From an uncultured Prevotella sp. (GTDB lineage Bacteria > Bacteroidota > Bacteroidia > Bacteroidales > Bacteroidaceae), in NCBI GenBank assembly GCA_934256705.1, contig CAKQPF010000026.1:1-45642 (forward strand): 45,642 bases of DNA, read 5' to 3'. The notes under the pieces are model-generated. The model had not been told where the DNA came from. It ran no database searches and saw only the letters and a list, made by a program, of their open reading frames with translations. The stretch's first letter is position 1; the number at the start of each line of letters is the position of its first letter. Positions 7,832 through 17,351 of this stretch are shown piece after piece. Made by a program: the position numbers and the translations under genes.

Positions 7832-7875
7832 ACAGCCCGTCTGAAATAATCTTTCAGACGGGCTGTCTCAGTTTT
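7832..7875 (+). terminator. Rho-independent terminator of rpsO
   Basis: A perfect 15-bp stem (7832-7846 with 7852-7866, sequence ACAGCCCGTCTGAAA) closes a 5-nt loop and is followed by a T run at 7872-7876. It lies about 57 bp after the rpsO stop. Confidence 0.92.
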
Positions 7876-7888
7876 TGTGACGATAAAA

Positions 7889-7948
7889 AAATAACCTGGT
7901 ATGATTTGAGCCTCATATTTTTTTCACTCAAATCGTACCAGGTTATTT
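7889..7948 (-). terminator. Terminator between convergent rpsO and dnaE
   Basis: A 22-bp inverted repeat (7889-7910 with 7927-7948, one mismatch) encloses 16 nt. In minus orientation it comes 18 nt after the dnaE stop and is followed by a T run (the A run at 7885-7891). It may act in both directions. Confidence 0.85.
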
Positions 7949-7965
7949 CTTTTACAGCCACAAAA

Positions 7966-10900
7966 TCAATTCACCTTATAGGCAAAGCAGTCATTGGAGT
8001 CGAGGAAGTCAAGGAGATCCTTGCTTATCTTGAGCGTGAAAGCCGAACTGGTGAGGTTCGTCGGACGCATACACTGCGCACTGTTGCACTGGAAATGCAC
8101 TGTTGCGCCTTCCATACGGTTTCCGTTCAAGTCCTTCTGGTCTGGATCCATCTTGCATCTGTTGAGCTTTTCCATGAGTTCTCCAGCCACGAGAGTATCG
8201 AGTTTGTCCACGTCCACGACGATGGTAATCTTGTTGATGCTTCGGTCTCGCACGTTGGTAAGCTGGTCAATGCTCATCACCTTCATGCTCACATACTTGC
8301 TGGTAGGGTATTTCTTCTCGTATTTCAGTTTGATATAGAGTGCACTTCCCTCCATGAACATACCTCTCCATTGTCCCCAGTCCTCGAAGAAAGCCAGTTC
8401 GCCGGCACCGGCATAGTCCTCTATGGTGACGATACCATACGGAGTTCCTCGCTTGGAGAAGCCCTCCTTGAGTCCGGTAACGATACCTCCCACGGTGACA
8501 GCATCCAGTTGGCAGAGTTCATCCTTGTTGGCATCCTGTCCGAGGTCCTGGCAATTACGGTTGCACATCGTCTTGAGCACCACGGCATAGTCGTCCAATG
8601 GGTGGGCGGAAAGATAGATACCTACCAGCTCGCGCTCACGGTTGAGGCGCTCGATGCTGCTCCATGAGTTGGCAGGTTGCGGTTTCGGCTTGGTAATCTC
8701 CACGCTTCCGAAGTCTCCGAACAGCGATATTGAGGCTTCAGCCTTTGCAGCCTGAAACTGATTGCCGTAACGGCTGAGCGCATCGATGAAGGTCATGTCG
8801 TGTAGACCCTTCTCCACGTATTGCTCGCGGCTGAATCCAAACTCGTCAAGTCCGCCGCTTATGGCGAGGCATTCCAATGCTTTCTTGTTCATGGAAGAGG
8901 ATGGAATGCGCTCCACGAGGTCATATACCGAGGTAAAAGGACCGTCCTTGGCACGCTCTTCGATGATAGCCTGCACGGCAGCATCGCTCATTCCCTTGAT
9001 ACCAGAAAGACCGAAGCGGATTTCTCCATGCTTATTGACCGTAAATCCGTCCATCGACTCATTGACATCAGGTCCCAATGTCTTTATTCCCAAACTCTTG
9101 CATTCGTCCATGAGTTTGGTGATTTCCTTGATGTCAGAGCGGCGGCGCGTCATGATGGCAGCCATGAATTCGGCTGGATAGTTGGCTTTCAGATACGCAG
9201 TCTGGTAAGCCACCCATGAATAACAGGCGGCATGCGACTTGTTGAAGGCGTAGGAAGCGAACTTCTCCCAGTCTGCCCATATCTTTTCCAGTACCTTCGG
9301 GTCGTGACCGTTCTTGACACCGCCTTCGATAAACTTAGGTTTCATCTTGTCAACGATGTCCTTTTTCTTCTTACCCATCGCCTTACGGAGGGCATCACTC
9401 TCGCCTCGGGTGAAGTTGGCGAGCTGTCTGGAGAGAAGCATCACCTGCTCCTGATAGACCGTAATGCCGTAAGTATCCTTGAGATATTTCTCTGTGCAAG
9501 GAATATCGTAGGTGATAGGTTCGAGACCATTCTTTCTCTTGATGAAGGAAGGGATGTAATCCATAGGTCCCGGACGATAGAGGGCATTCATGGCAATGAG
9601 GTCCTCGAAGACAGTAGGATGGAGTTCGCGCAGATATTTCTGCATACCCGCCGACTCAAACTGGAATGTACCGATGGTGCGACCCTCCTGATAGAGCTTG
9701 TATGTCGTAGGGTCGTCGATAGGAATATTATCCAAATCGATGTCGATACCGCGTGTCTGCTTCACGATTTTGCATGCTTCCTTCTGCTCGGAGAGAGTCT
9801 TTAGTCCGAGGAAGTCCATCTTGATAAGTCCCGTTGACTCAATGACGTGACCGTCATATTGCGTCACAGCCGTCTTGATATTAGGGAAATCAGGGTCGTC
9901 AGCGGTAGAGACAGGTACGTGTTGAGATATTGGGTCACGACAGATAATGAAGCCACAGGCATGAATACCCGTGCCTCTCACGGTGCCTTCAAGCATCTTA
10001 GCGTACTTGATAGTATTGGCTTCACGAGGGTCTGCCGATGCTTCTGCATTGCGTAATTCGGCGCATACAGGATTACCATTGGAGTCTAATTTGAAGTAGT
10101 TTGGAAGCTTTGACTTCATTCCGTCAGGCAATCTGTCAGGCATTGCTTTACACCAAGCATTGACAACTGCAAGCGGCACTTTCTCTACACGTCCGACATC
10201 CTTCAGCGCATTCTTGGCTGCCATAGTGCCATAGGTGATGATATGTGCGCAGTTGTCGTGGCCATATTTATCCATTACCCACTGAAGCACTTTTCCTCTG
10301 CCGTCATCATCAAAGTCGGTATCAATATCCGGGAGTGAGATACGGTCAGGGTTGAGGAAACGTTCGAACAGAAGGTCGTACTTCATAGGGTCCAGTTTGG
10401 TAATACCCAAGCAATAAGCCACAACGGAACCTGCCGCAGAACCACGTCCTGGACCTACCCAAACGCCTAACTCTTTACGTGCGGAATTGATGAAATCCTG
10501 CACGATAAGGAAGTAACCTGGGAAGCCCATGGTCTTCATAATATGGAGTTCGAAGCGTATTCTCTCATCTACTTCCTTGCTAATGCCGTGATTATGCGCC
10601 CAATCAGACAGTTCGTCCGGCTGGAGAGCTTTGTCATAAGGGATTTCTTCATATCCAGTGCCGTAGAGACGTGATGCTCCTTCGTATGCGAGTTTGCCGA
10701 GATAGTCGGCTTCAAACTTGATGCGGTAGAGTTTTTCGAAGCCTCCGAGCTTCTTGAGTTTCTTCTTTCCGTCTTCTTCAGGCAACTGATTCTTCCAGTA
10801 TTCGTCAGAGGTGAACTCGTCAAACAGTTCCTGCTCGGAGAATCTTTCCCTCCATTGGTCCTCCGTACCGAACTCTTCAGGGATAGGGAAGAAAGGCATG

Positions 10901-11808
10901 ATAGGGTCGCTCTCGATATTGTAGGTTTCCACTTTATCGAGAATCTCAAGGGTATTGCTAAGTGCTTCCGGGATGTCCTGGAAGATGTCATTCATCTCCT
11001 CACGCGTCTTGAACCATTCCTGCTTGCTGTAACGCATTCTGGAAGGGTCGTCAAGGTCCTTGCCGGTGGAAAGGCAGAGCAGGTGGTCGTGTGCTTCCGC
11101 ATTGTCTTCATCCACGAAGTGGGAGTCATTACTGCATATCACCTTGATGCCATATTCCTGTGCCAGTTCCATGATAACGCGGTTAGCCTTCTGCTGTAGC
11201 GGGAAAGTCTCACGGTTAGCCATGACGCTTGGGTCTTTCACCTCATGACGTTGCAATTCGAGATAATAGTCATCGCCCCATAATCTCTTGTGCCATTCGA
11301 TGGCTTCACGCGCTCCCTCTATGTCGCCATTGAGAATCTTCTTCGGCACCTCACCGCCGATACAGGCAGAACAGACGATGAGATCCTCATGAAACTGCTC
11401 CAGATCCTTGCGGTCGGTACGTGGACGGCCGTAGTAACCATCCACCCAGGCACGTGAAACCAGCTTGATAAGGTTCTGATAGCCGTGGAAATTCTTGGCG
11501 AGAACTATGAGGTGATAGCCTCCGAGGTCACCGTTGGCACGCACCATGTCCTCCTTGTTGTGGTGGGCAACGTACATTTCGCATCCGAATATCGGCTTGA
11601 ACGGCTCCAGTCCTTCTGCCTTTCTCTTCTTGTTGACACCATTGGTGTAGTCGAAGAATTCCTTTATGCCGAACATATTGCCGTGGTCGGTGATGGCCAT
11701 ACCCTTCATTCCGTTGGCAACGGCTTTGTCAACGAGCTTTCCTACCGGCGACATTCCGTCGAGGATGGAGTAGTATGTGTGTACGTGGAGATGTATGAAG
11801 TCTTGCAT
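7966..11808 (-). CDS. dnaE: DNA polymerase III alpha subunit
   Basis: The replicative polymerase subunit, 1280 aa. The N-terminal PHP domain starts at once with FIHLHVHTYYSILDG and continues with AITDHGNM. The palm catalytic motif ISLPDIDTDFDDDGR lies near residue 490, preceded by GPGRGSAAGSVVAYCLGIT. FNKSHAACYSWVAYQTAYLKANYPAEFMAA is the conserved fingers segment. A helix-hairpin-helix/OB-fold-like tail with VGGIVTGLKEGFSKRGTPYG closes the protein. This is the DnaE1 type common in Bacteroidota, somewhat longer than the E. coli protein. It stands alone, with its own promoter and terminator. Confidence 0.97.
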   Translation of the reverse strand: MQDFIHLHVHTYYSILDGMSPVGKLVDKAVANGMKGMAITDHGNMFGIKEFFDYTNGVNKKRKAEGLEPFKPIFGCEMYVAHHNKEDMVRANGDLGGYHLIVLAKNFHGYQNLIKLVSRAWVDGYYGRPRTDRKDLEQFHEDLIVCSACIGGEVPKKILNGDIEGAREAIEWHKRLWGDDYYLELQRHEVKDPSVMANRETFPLQQKANRVIMELAQEYGIKVICSNDSHFVDEDNAEAHDHLLCLSTGKDLDDPSRMRYSKQEWFKTREEMNDIFQDIPEALSNTLEILDKVETYNIESDPIMPFFPIPEEFGTEDQWRERFSEQELFDEFTSDEYWKNQLPEEDGKKKLKKLGGFEKLYRIKFEADYLGKLAYEGASRLYGTGYEEIPYDKALQPDELSDWAHNHGISKEVDERIRFELHIMKTMGFPGYFLIVQDFINSARKELGVWVGPGRGSAAGSVVAYCLGITKLDPMKYDLLFERFLNPDRISLPDIDTDFDDDGRGKVLQWVMDKYGHDNCAHIITYGTMAAKNALKDVGRVEKVPLAVVNAWCKAMPDRLPDGMKSKLPNYFKLDSNGNPVCAELRNAEASADPREANTIKYAKMLEGTVRGTGIHACGFIICRDPISQHVPVSTADDPDFPNIKTAVTQYDGHVIESTGLIKMDFLGLKTLSEQKEACKIVKQTRGIDIDLDNIPIDDPTTYKLYQEGRTIGTFQFESAGMQKYLRELHPTVFEDLIAMNALYRPGPMDYIPSFIKRKNGLEPITYDIPCTEKYLKDTYGITVYQEQVMLLSRQLANFTRGESDALRKAMGKKKKDIVDKMKPKFIEGGVKNGHDPKVLEKIWADWEKFASYAFNKSHAACYSWVAYQTAYLKANYPAEFMAAIMTRRRSDIKEITKLMDECKSLGIKTLGPDVNESMDGFTVNKHGEIRFGLSGIKGMSDAAVQAIIEERAKDGPFTSVYDLVERIPSSSMNKKALECLAISGGLDEFGFSREQYVEKGLHDMTFIDALSRYGNQFQAAKAEASISLFGDFGSVEITKPKPQPANSWSSIERLNRERELVGIYLSAHPLDDYAVVLKTMCNRNCQDLGQDANKDELCQLDAVTVGGIVTGLKEGFSKRGTPYGIVTIEDYAGAGELAFFEDWGQWRGMFMEGSALYIKLKYEKKYPTSKYVSMKVMSIDQLTNVRDRSINKITIVVDVDKLDTLVAGELMEKLNRCKMDPDQKDLNGNRMEGATVHFQCNSAQCMRPTNLTSSAFTLKISKDLLDFLDSNDCFAYKVN

Positions 11809-11949
11809 TTCTATTGTTTTGTCCGCTTGTAGGTTAAGTGATGGTTTACGTAATCCTTTCTGCCACTATCCGTCTGTCTATGAGGATGGTGGCTCGGATA
11901 TATGGAAAGGAGATAAGAGCTCCTGCGTTTAGTTGGATATTTTCCCTTG

Positions 11950-11981
11950 CAAAGTTATTTCATTTTCGTCAAACTACCAAA
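11950..11981 (-). promoter_or_regulatory. Promoter of dnaE
   Basis: On the minus strand TTTG (11981-11978), a 20-bp spacer and TAACTTTG (11957-11950) form a full Bacteroidota promoter. It lies about 140 bp upstream of the dnaE start. The rest of the 11809-12077 gap shows no gene. Confidence 0.7.
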
Positions 11982-12077
11982 TTATAGCAAAGAAAAAAAG
12001 TGGCGAATCTCACGATCAGCCACTTTCAAATAAATCTCAGAATCTTATTATTTAACAAACGGTATTTATACGAAAAA

Positions 12078-13364
12078 TTATTTCTTGTGTGTCATAATGT
12101 CGAGAACCATCTTGTCGGTCTCGTTCATGCCTTCCGCACCGATGCGTGTCATGTTGTGGATAGTGCGGTCCACATCGTCCTCGACGAGACCTTCCACGCT
12201 GGTGACATGCTTGTTCTGGATGGCAAGCATAGCCGAAAGCACGGCTGTAGAGACACCACTTGTCACCTTCAAGGCGCAAGAAGGCTTGGCTCCATCGCAT
12301 ACCATACCGGCAAGATTGGCAATCATATTCTTTACAGAGTAGGCTACCTGATCGTAAGTGCCGCCCATAAGGTATGTGATACCGCAGCTACTGCCTGTAG
12401 AAGCTACGACGCAACCGCACAATGCGCTGAGACGTCCGAGGCTCTGCTTGATGTAGATGGCGGTGAGATGGCTGAGAGTCAGAGCTCTTGTTATCTCATC
12501 CTCTGTGTTATGGTTTTCTTCTCCGAACACCACTACTGGCATTGTAGCGGCGATACCCTGGTTTCCAGAGCCGGAATTGCTCATTACCGGAATCATTGCG
12601 CCAGCCATTCGTGCGTCGCAAGCACTGCTGGTGGCAGAGAGAATATGTGAGAACATGGAGTCGCCCATGATACCACGGCCGAGAGGACGGGAGAGAGTCT
12701 TGCCCAATTCGTGACCATAGTTGCCTTCGAGAGACTTCTTTGAAGCGTTCTCATTGAGGCGACGAGCCTCATTGATGAACTGTATCTCCTCGACAGGAGT
12801 AGTGTCAGCAAACTCATATACCATGCGGAGAGAAAGCTCTATGTCCTTATCCTCCACCTCAGCACCGTTCTCATGCTTTGAGCTGAGGAGCACTTCACCG
12901 TTATGGGTGATAGAGATGAAGTGGGTATGACCGCCTGCGATGATGGCAGAAGCGGTGTTGTCACCAGCCTTTACGGTAACTTCGATGTAGAGTTTTTCGG
13001 TGATATTCTCCTTGAGGGAGATGTTGATACGGTTTTCGGCGATGTAGGCCTTGCCCTTTTCCACATGCTCAGGAGTAGAATCCTTGAGCACTTCGAGCTG
13101 GTATTCGCTCTTTCCGACGATGGCTCCAAGCGCTATTGCGATAGGAAGACCTGACATACCAGTTCCTGGGATGCCCACGCCCATTGCGTTTTTCAGCATA
13201 TTTCCACTGAGAAGCACGTCGATGCTCTCAGGCATTGTGCCAAGAGTTTCCGTAGCTTTTGCTACGCATAATGCGACAGCGATAGGCTCAGTACAACCTA
13301 TTGCAGGTACCACCTCACGCTTGATGAGGGCTACGATCTGGTCTCTTGTTTCTTTGTTCAGCAT
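12078..13364 (-). CDS. UPF0597 family protein, probable L-cysteine desulfidase (CyuA/YhaM-like)
   Basis: A 428-aa member of the UPF0597 family, related to serine dehydratase alpha chains. The start IVALIKREVVPAIGCTEPIAVALCVAKA, the central MSNSGSGNQGIAATMPVVVF and the late cysteines in GCVVASTGSSCGITYL and GMVCDGAKPSCALKVTSG match the family; those cysteines are probable [4Fe-4S] ligands. E. coli YhaM (CyuA) and archaeal relatives break cysteine to pyruvate, ammonia and sulfide, so that is the likely role. It lies on the same strand as the upstream DsbD gene, with a structured 158-bp gap. Substrate is inferred, not seen. Confidence 0.85.
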   Translation of the reverse strand: MLNKETRDQIVALIKREVVPAIGCTEPIAVALCVAKATETLGTMPESIDVLLSGNMLKNAMGVGIPGTGMSGLPIAIALGAIVGKSEYQLEVLKDSTPEHVEKGKAYIAENRINISLKENITEKLYIEVTVKAGDNTASAIIAGGHTHFISITHNGEVLLSSKHENGAEVEDKDIELSLRMVYEFADTTPVEEIQFINEARRLNENASKKSLEGNYGHELGKTLSRPLGRGIMGDSMFSHILSATSSACDARMAGAMIPVMSNSGSGNQGIAATMPVVVFGEENHNTEDEITRALTLSHLTAIYIKQSLGRLSALCGCVVASTGSSCGITYLMGGTYDQVAYSVKNMIANLAGMVCDGAKPSCALKVTSGVSTAVLSAMLAIQNKHVTSVEGLVEDDVDRTIHNMTRIGAEGMNETDKMVLDIMTHKK

Positions 13365-13382
13365 GATTAGTAAGGTAATAAT

Positions 13383-13478
13383 GAAAAGTGGAAATAGACA
13401 TTAAGCAGGAAGGTCTTGCCCGTAAAGCGTTGTACTCATGAGTAGAACCCTGCAGGATGAACTCATTTTCCACTTTTC
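13383..13478 (-). promoter_or_regulatory. Large hairpin between the DsbD and UPF0597 genes
   Basis: GAAAAGTGGAAA (13383-13394) pairs perfectly with 13467-13478 across 72 nt. The base sits about 18 nt before the UPF0597 start. The outer stem (GTGGAAAATGA in minus sense) resembles the base of the two tlpA 3' hairpins. On the minus strand no T run follows, so it may be a leader or processing structure rather than a terminator. Confidence 0.45.
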
Positions 13479-13522
13479 AATCTTCTTTTTTTTATTATTA
13501 TTGCTGTTGTTATGAAAAAATA

Positions 13523-15571
13523 TTACTTCTTGAAGTTCTTCAATCCAGTCTTGAGGAAGTCGATGTACTTGTCGATGTCCTCGTCGTAGGAAGCACTGTG
13601 GTTGAGCGGATGGCCCTTATGGTCGAGCAGCACGTAGAATGGCTGTGCCTGTGCTCCGAACTTAGTGCTCTGGAGATAGCTCCACTTGTCGCCTACAGTG
13701 CGCAGTTTACGGGTCTGACCGTTCTGGGTTACTTCGATTGGCTCTGGCAGAGGAGTCTTGTCATCCACGAAGAGCTGAATGAGAACATAGTCATTATTGA
13801 TGAGGTCCTTCACGCGGTCGTCTGTCCATACGGCAGCTTCCATCTTGCGGCAGTTTACGCATCCGAAGCCGGTAAAGTCGATCATGACAGGCTTTCCGGC
13901 AGCTATTGCAGCCTGCATTCCCTGCTCGAAGTCCTTGTATTGTGGTTCGATGTTCTCGCTCTTTGCAAGGTTGAAGTCCTGTGTCATCATTGGAGGGGCG
14001 AAAGCAGACACTGCCTTACATGGAGCACCCCAGAGACCTGGAATCATATAGACAGATAATGCGAAGCAGATGAGAGCGATGAAGAACTGTGTTACGCTGG
14101 TCTTATGATGGAGAACCTTCTCTCCCATCTCGTCCCATTCCTCTTCATCGTGAGGGAAACGGATCCAGCCGATGTGGTAAGCACCGAGCAGGGCGAAGAT
14201 GATGATCCAGAGAGAGAGGAATACCTCACGGTCGAGGATGCGCCATCCGTAAGCGAGGTCAGCCACGCTGAGAAACTTGAGGGCGAATGCGAGCTCAAGG
14301 AAACCGAGTGTCACCTTGATGACATTCATCCAGTTGCCTGACTTAGGAGCGGACTTGAGCCAAGTAGGGAAGAGGGCGAAGAGTGTGAACGGCAAAGCCA
14401 ATGCTATTGCGAAGCCGAGCATACCTACGGTAGGACCAACTACTGAGCCGGATGTGGCCATCTCCACGAGCAGGAAGCCGATGATAGGACCTGTACAGGA
14501 GAAGCTTACGAGCACCAATGTGAATGCCATGAGGAAGATGGACAGCAGACCGCTGGTCTTTCCAGCCTTGGAGTCAACGGCGTTGCTCCATGAAGAAGGC
14601 AATGTTATCTCAAATCCTCCGAGGAATGATGCTGCGAATACGAGCAACATAAGGCAGAAGAATATATTGAATATGGCATTGGTGGACAGAGAATTGAGAG
14701 CGTTAGCACCGAAAAGGAGCGTTACCGCGAGACCGAGTATGACGTAAATCACCACGATGCTTGCACCGTAAGTCATGGCTTCACCGACAGCCTTTGACTT
14801 GTCGTCCTTGTTGCGCTTGAGGAAGAAGCTGACAGTCATTGGTATGATAGGCCATACGCATGGTGTGAAGAGCGCGATGAAACCACCGAGGATGCCGAGG
14901 AGGAAGATGGAGAGAATACCACGTCCCTCAGCAGCGTTGCTCTCGCCGAATGACTTCAGTTCATCGATTACAGGAGTCCAGAAGCCGTCCTTGTCCATAG
15001 GAGTCTCGGCAACAGCCACTGTATCAGACGCTACAGAGTCGGCAGCTGCGGCTGTTTCTTCTGTTCCTGCATTCTCTTCTGCAGTCTTTTCGTCCTTTTT
15101 GTCTTCTTTCTTATCCTCAGCGACAGGCTTGTCGATACCCTTTCCAGAGTATTTCACATCGACGGAAGTAGGAGGAAGACAGCTCTGGTCATTACATGCT
15201 CCATACTCCAGGTAGCCTTCTATCTTGTAGGTCTTGCCTGTAATTTTCAGTTTCTGTGTGAAGGTGACGGAGTGCTCGTAGAAACTTACGTCAGCTCCGA
15301 ACATATCTTCATATTTCTTGGTAGCGGCCTTGTTTGCTTTGAGACCTCCTTCGAGTTTGCAACCTTCAATCTTGTCGATATTGAAAGATGCAGGGATAGG
15401 ACCATTTGACTCGGTAGGTGAATACACGTGCCAACCGCTTGCGATTGTGCCTGCAAAGGAGATTGTAATCTCGTCAGGCGCTGTTTGAGTCATGGTAGGC
15501 TTGAAAGTGATCTGCGCATGCAGAGCCACAGCCAAAAATAAGGCAATAGTGCCGAGGATGATTTTTTTCAT
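13523..15571 (-). CDS. dsbD: DsbD-type thiol:disulfide interchange protein
   Basis: This protein carries electrons from cytoplasmic thioredoxin across the inner membrane to periplasmic partners. Order of parts in 682 aa: signal peptide (MKKIILGTIALFLAVALHAQ), an N-terminal DsbD-alpha-like beta domain with the cysteine pair CNDQSC, an acidic Glu/Lys/Ala-rich linker, a block of hydrophobic segments with FTPCVWPIIPMTVSFF, and a C-terminal thioredoxin fold with GFGCVNCRKM (Cys571, Cys574). The two TlpA-like proteins encoded divergently next to it are natural acceptors. Confidence 0.93.
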   Translation of the reverse strand: MKKIILGTIALFLAVALHAQITFKPTMTQTAPDEITISFAGTIASGWHVYSPTESNGPIPASFNIDKIEGCKLEGGLKANKAATKKYEDMFGADVSFYEHSVTFTQKLKITGKTYKIEGYLEYGACNDQSCLPPTSVDVKYSGKGIDKPVAEDKKEDKKDEKTAEENAGTEETAAAADSVASDTVAVAETPMDKDGFWTPVIDELKSFGESNAAEGRGILSIFLLGILGGFIALFTPCVWPIIPMTVSFFLKRNKDDKSKAVGEAMTYGASIVVIYVILGLAVTLLFGANALNSLSTNAIFNIFFCLMLLVFAASFLGGFEITLPSSWSNAVDSKAGKTSGLLSIFLMAFTLVLVSFSCTGPIIGFLLVEMATSGSVVGPTVGMLGFAIALALPFTLFALFPTWLKSAPKSGNWMNVIKVTLGFLELAFALKFLSVADLAYGWRILDREVFLSLWIIIFALLGAYHIGWIRFPHDEEEWDEMGEKVLHHKTSVTQFFIALICFALSVYMIPGLWGAPCKAVSAFAPPMMTQDFNLAKSENIEPQYKDFEQGMQAAIAAGKPVMIDFTGFGCVNCRKMEAAVWTDDRVKDLINNDYVLIQLFVDDKTPLPEPIEVTQNGQTRKLRTVGDKWSYLQSTKFGAQAQPFYVLLDHKGHPLNHSASYDEDIDKYIDFLKTGLKNFKK

Positions 15572-15857
15572 ATTATTTTTTCAATGTATGAATATGTGTT
15601 TGCAATCCCGGTTTAGGTTTACTTTTACTTATATAACGATTGAAAGTCAAAAAGGATAACTCACTTGGCGTTTATTTAATATATATTAACATGATGATGT
15701 AGTAATACCAACCCGTTGGTTAAATATCTATAATTTTCCGCCTTTTGTAAATACAAAAAAGGAGGTCAAACGTCTATAAGATAGAATGCATGTCATAGTG
15801 TGCTTTCAGAGACAACAATAGTAACAGTAATTCATTATATAACAACAGAAACAAGCA
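15572..15857. promoter_or_regulatory. Divergent intergenic region dsbD / tlpA-like 1
   Basis: This 286-bp AT-rich gap must hold the promoters of both divergent genes. A palindrome ACCAAC-CC-GTTGGT lies at 15707-15720 and is a possible operator. No canonical TAnnTTTG box stands out on either strand. No gene is seen. Confidence 0.35.
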
Positions 15858-16967
15858 ATGAAAAAATTTTTTCTTTCAATCGCGGCAGTTGCAGCATTCA
15901 TTTCCTGCGATGCCCAGCACTCATTGACCCTCAATCTTGATGACATCAAGGGCGACACCATCACTCTTTCTCTTATCTCAAGGGACTTCCGTAGCCTTGA
16001 CAAGCAGGAAACTCTTGTCCGCCAGAACGGTGTATTCACCTACGACTTCACTGACGACAAGGCTCGTCTGGGCCAGGTTTCCGTAGGTAAGGGACAGCGT
16101 GCCCAGCGTTTCAATGTCACTCTCGTTCCTGGAGAGCAAGGCACTCTGACCGGCAGCCTTAAGAAAGCTACATGGAGCGGCACAGGTTTCTATTCAGAAC
16201 TTGCAGCCCTCGACCAGAAGACAGCACCGCTGGAGGCACAGATGAATGACATTACCGCTGATTTCTACAAGAAGATGAACGCTGGCGCAAACAGGGATTC
16301 TCTCCAGAAAGCCATTATGCCTCAGTATAATGCTCTGTCTGCAGAGATGCTGAAGATAAAGATGGACTTCATCAAGGCAAACCCGAAGAGCGGTGTCAGC
16401 GCATCTCTTCTCATGGGAGTGGAGGATATCGAGACTGCTTACGGTTATCTCGACGAGTCAGTAAAGACCGGTGTGTTCTCACTTTTCACCGATGCTGTCA
16501 AGAATGAAATCGAGCAGCAGCAGGCTCAGAAGAAGGCTATGGAGAAGCTTGCTCCTGGCAATCCGGCTCCTGACTTCACCCTCAATGACATCAATGGCAA
16601 GCCTCTCGCATTGTCAAGCCTCCGTGGCAAATACGTGATCATCGACTTCTGGGGCTCATGGTGCGGATGGTGCATCAAGGGAATGCCTGAGATGAAGAAG
16701 TACTATGAGAAGTATAACGGCAAACTTGAGATTCTCGGCGTGGACTGCAATGATACTGAAGAGAAGTGGAAGGCAGCCGTAGAGAAGCATCAGTTGCCTT
16801 GGAAGCACGTCTATAACCCAAGGTCAAACAGAGAGGTGCTGACCAAGTATGCAGTCAGCGGCTTCCCTACCAAGGTGCTCGTTGACCCTAAAGGCAACAT
16901 CGTGAAGCTCCTTGCAGGTGAGGATCCTGCTTTCTATCAGCTCCTGGACGAGGTGCTTGCAAAGTAA
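15858..16967 (+). CDS. TlpA-like thioredoxin-fold protein with DUF4369-like N-domain, paralogue 1
   Basis: The 369-aa exported protein starts with MKKFFLSIAAVAAFISC followed by DAQ. Cleavage as a lipoprotein at the Cys is possible, but the lipobox is weak. Residues about 20-230 form the N-terminal domain of Bacteroidota TlpA-type oxidoreductases: a beta-rich part, then charged helices. The C-terminal thioredoxin domain begins at PGNPAPDFTLNDINGKPLALSSLRGKY, with WGSWCGWC (Cys269, Cys272), a GVDCNDTEEKW loop and the cis-proline in GFPTKVL. It probably reduces periplasmic disulfides using DsbD. It is a close paralogue of the next gene. The active site has Trp where Pro is usual. Confidence 0.88.
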   Translation: MKKFFLSIAAVAAFISCDAQHSLTLNLDDIKGDTITLSLISRDFRSLDKQETLVRQNGVFTYDFTDDKARLGQVSVGKGQRAQRFNVTLVPGEQGTLTGSLKKATWSGTGFYSELAALDQKTAPLEAQMNDITADFYKKMNAGANRDSLQKAIMPQYNALSAEMLKIKMDFIKANPKSGVSASLLMGVEDIETAYGYLDESVKTGVFSLFTDAVKNEIEQQQAQKKAMEKLAPGNPAPDFTLNDINGKPLALSSLRGKYVIIDFWGSWCGWCIKGMPEMKKYYEKYNGKLEILGVDCNDTEEKWKAAVEKHQLPWKHVYNPRSNREVLTKYAVSGFPTKVLVDPKGNIVKLLAGEDPAFYQLLDEVLAK

Positions 16968-16994
16968 GAAAGCCCCTTTCATCATAACATAAAC

Positions 16995-17084
16995 GTGGGA
17001 AATGACAGATACCCGCTCGCCTTTCTGATGCTTTACCTCAGAAAGAAGAAAGCGGAAGAGTATCTTTCATTTCCCACTTTTTTT
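16995..17084 (+). terminator. Large branched 3' hairpin / terminator after tlpA-like 1
   Basis: GTGGGAAATGA (16995-17005) pairs with 17067-17077. Inside, AGATAC/GTATCT, CCGC/GCGG and CTTTCTGA/TCAGAAAG continue the stem, and a 7-T run follows. The structure, about 83 nt, is much longer than a normal terminator. It is nearly identical to the one after paralogue 2. The gap to the next gene (17085-17351) holds no gene. Confidence 0.85.
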
Positions 17085-17351
17085 GTGTCTTCGCTTTTCT
17101 GTCTGTGCAATGTGAAGATGAAGTGTGCGTGATGATGCCTGGATAATGGTCATTCCGTCCTTTCCTGTTGGGAAAATGCTGGTGCCAAAATGTGATAATT
17201 TGGTGTTGTAAGTTAAAATAGCATAATTTTATCTCTTGAAGCGACACCAAAAAAAGTTTATGTCGTATTTATTTGTGTAAAGCGATTTCTCATACCTTAT
17301 TATATATAAAGATAAAGAATTAAATATCCAAATAACCCCAAAAACTAAACA

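Noticed and set aside
7591..8667. 358-codon plus-strand frame overlapping rpsO and dnaE
   Set aside because: It is a shadow of the dnaE coding strand and spans two strong terminators.
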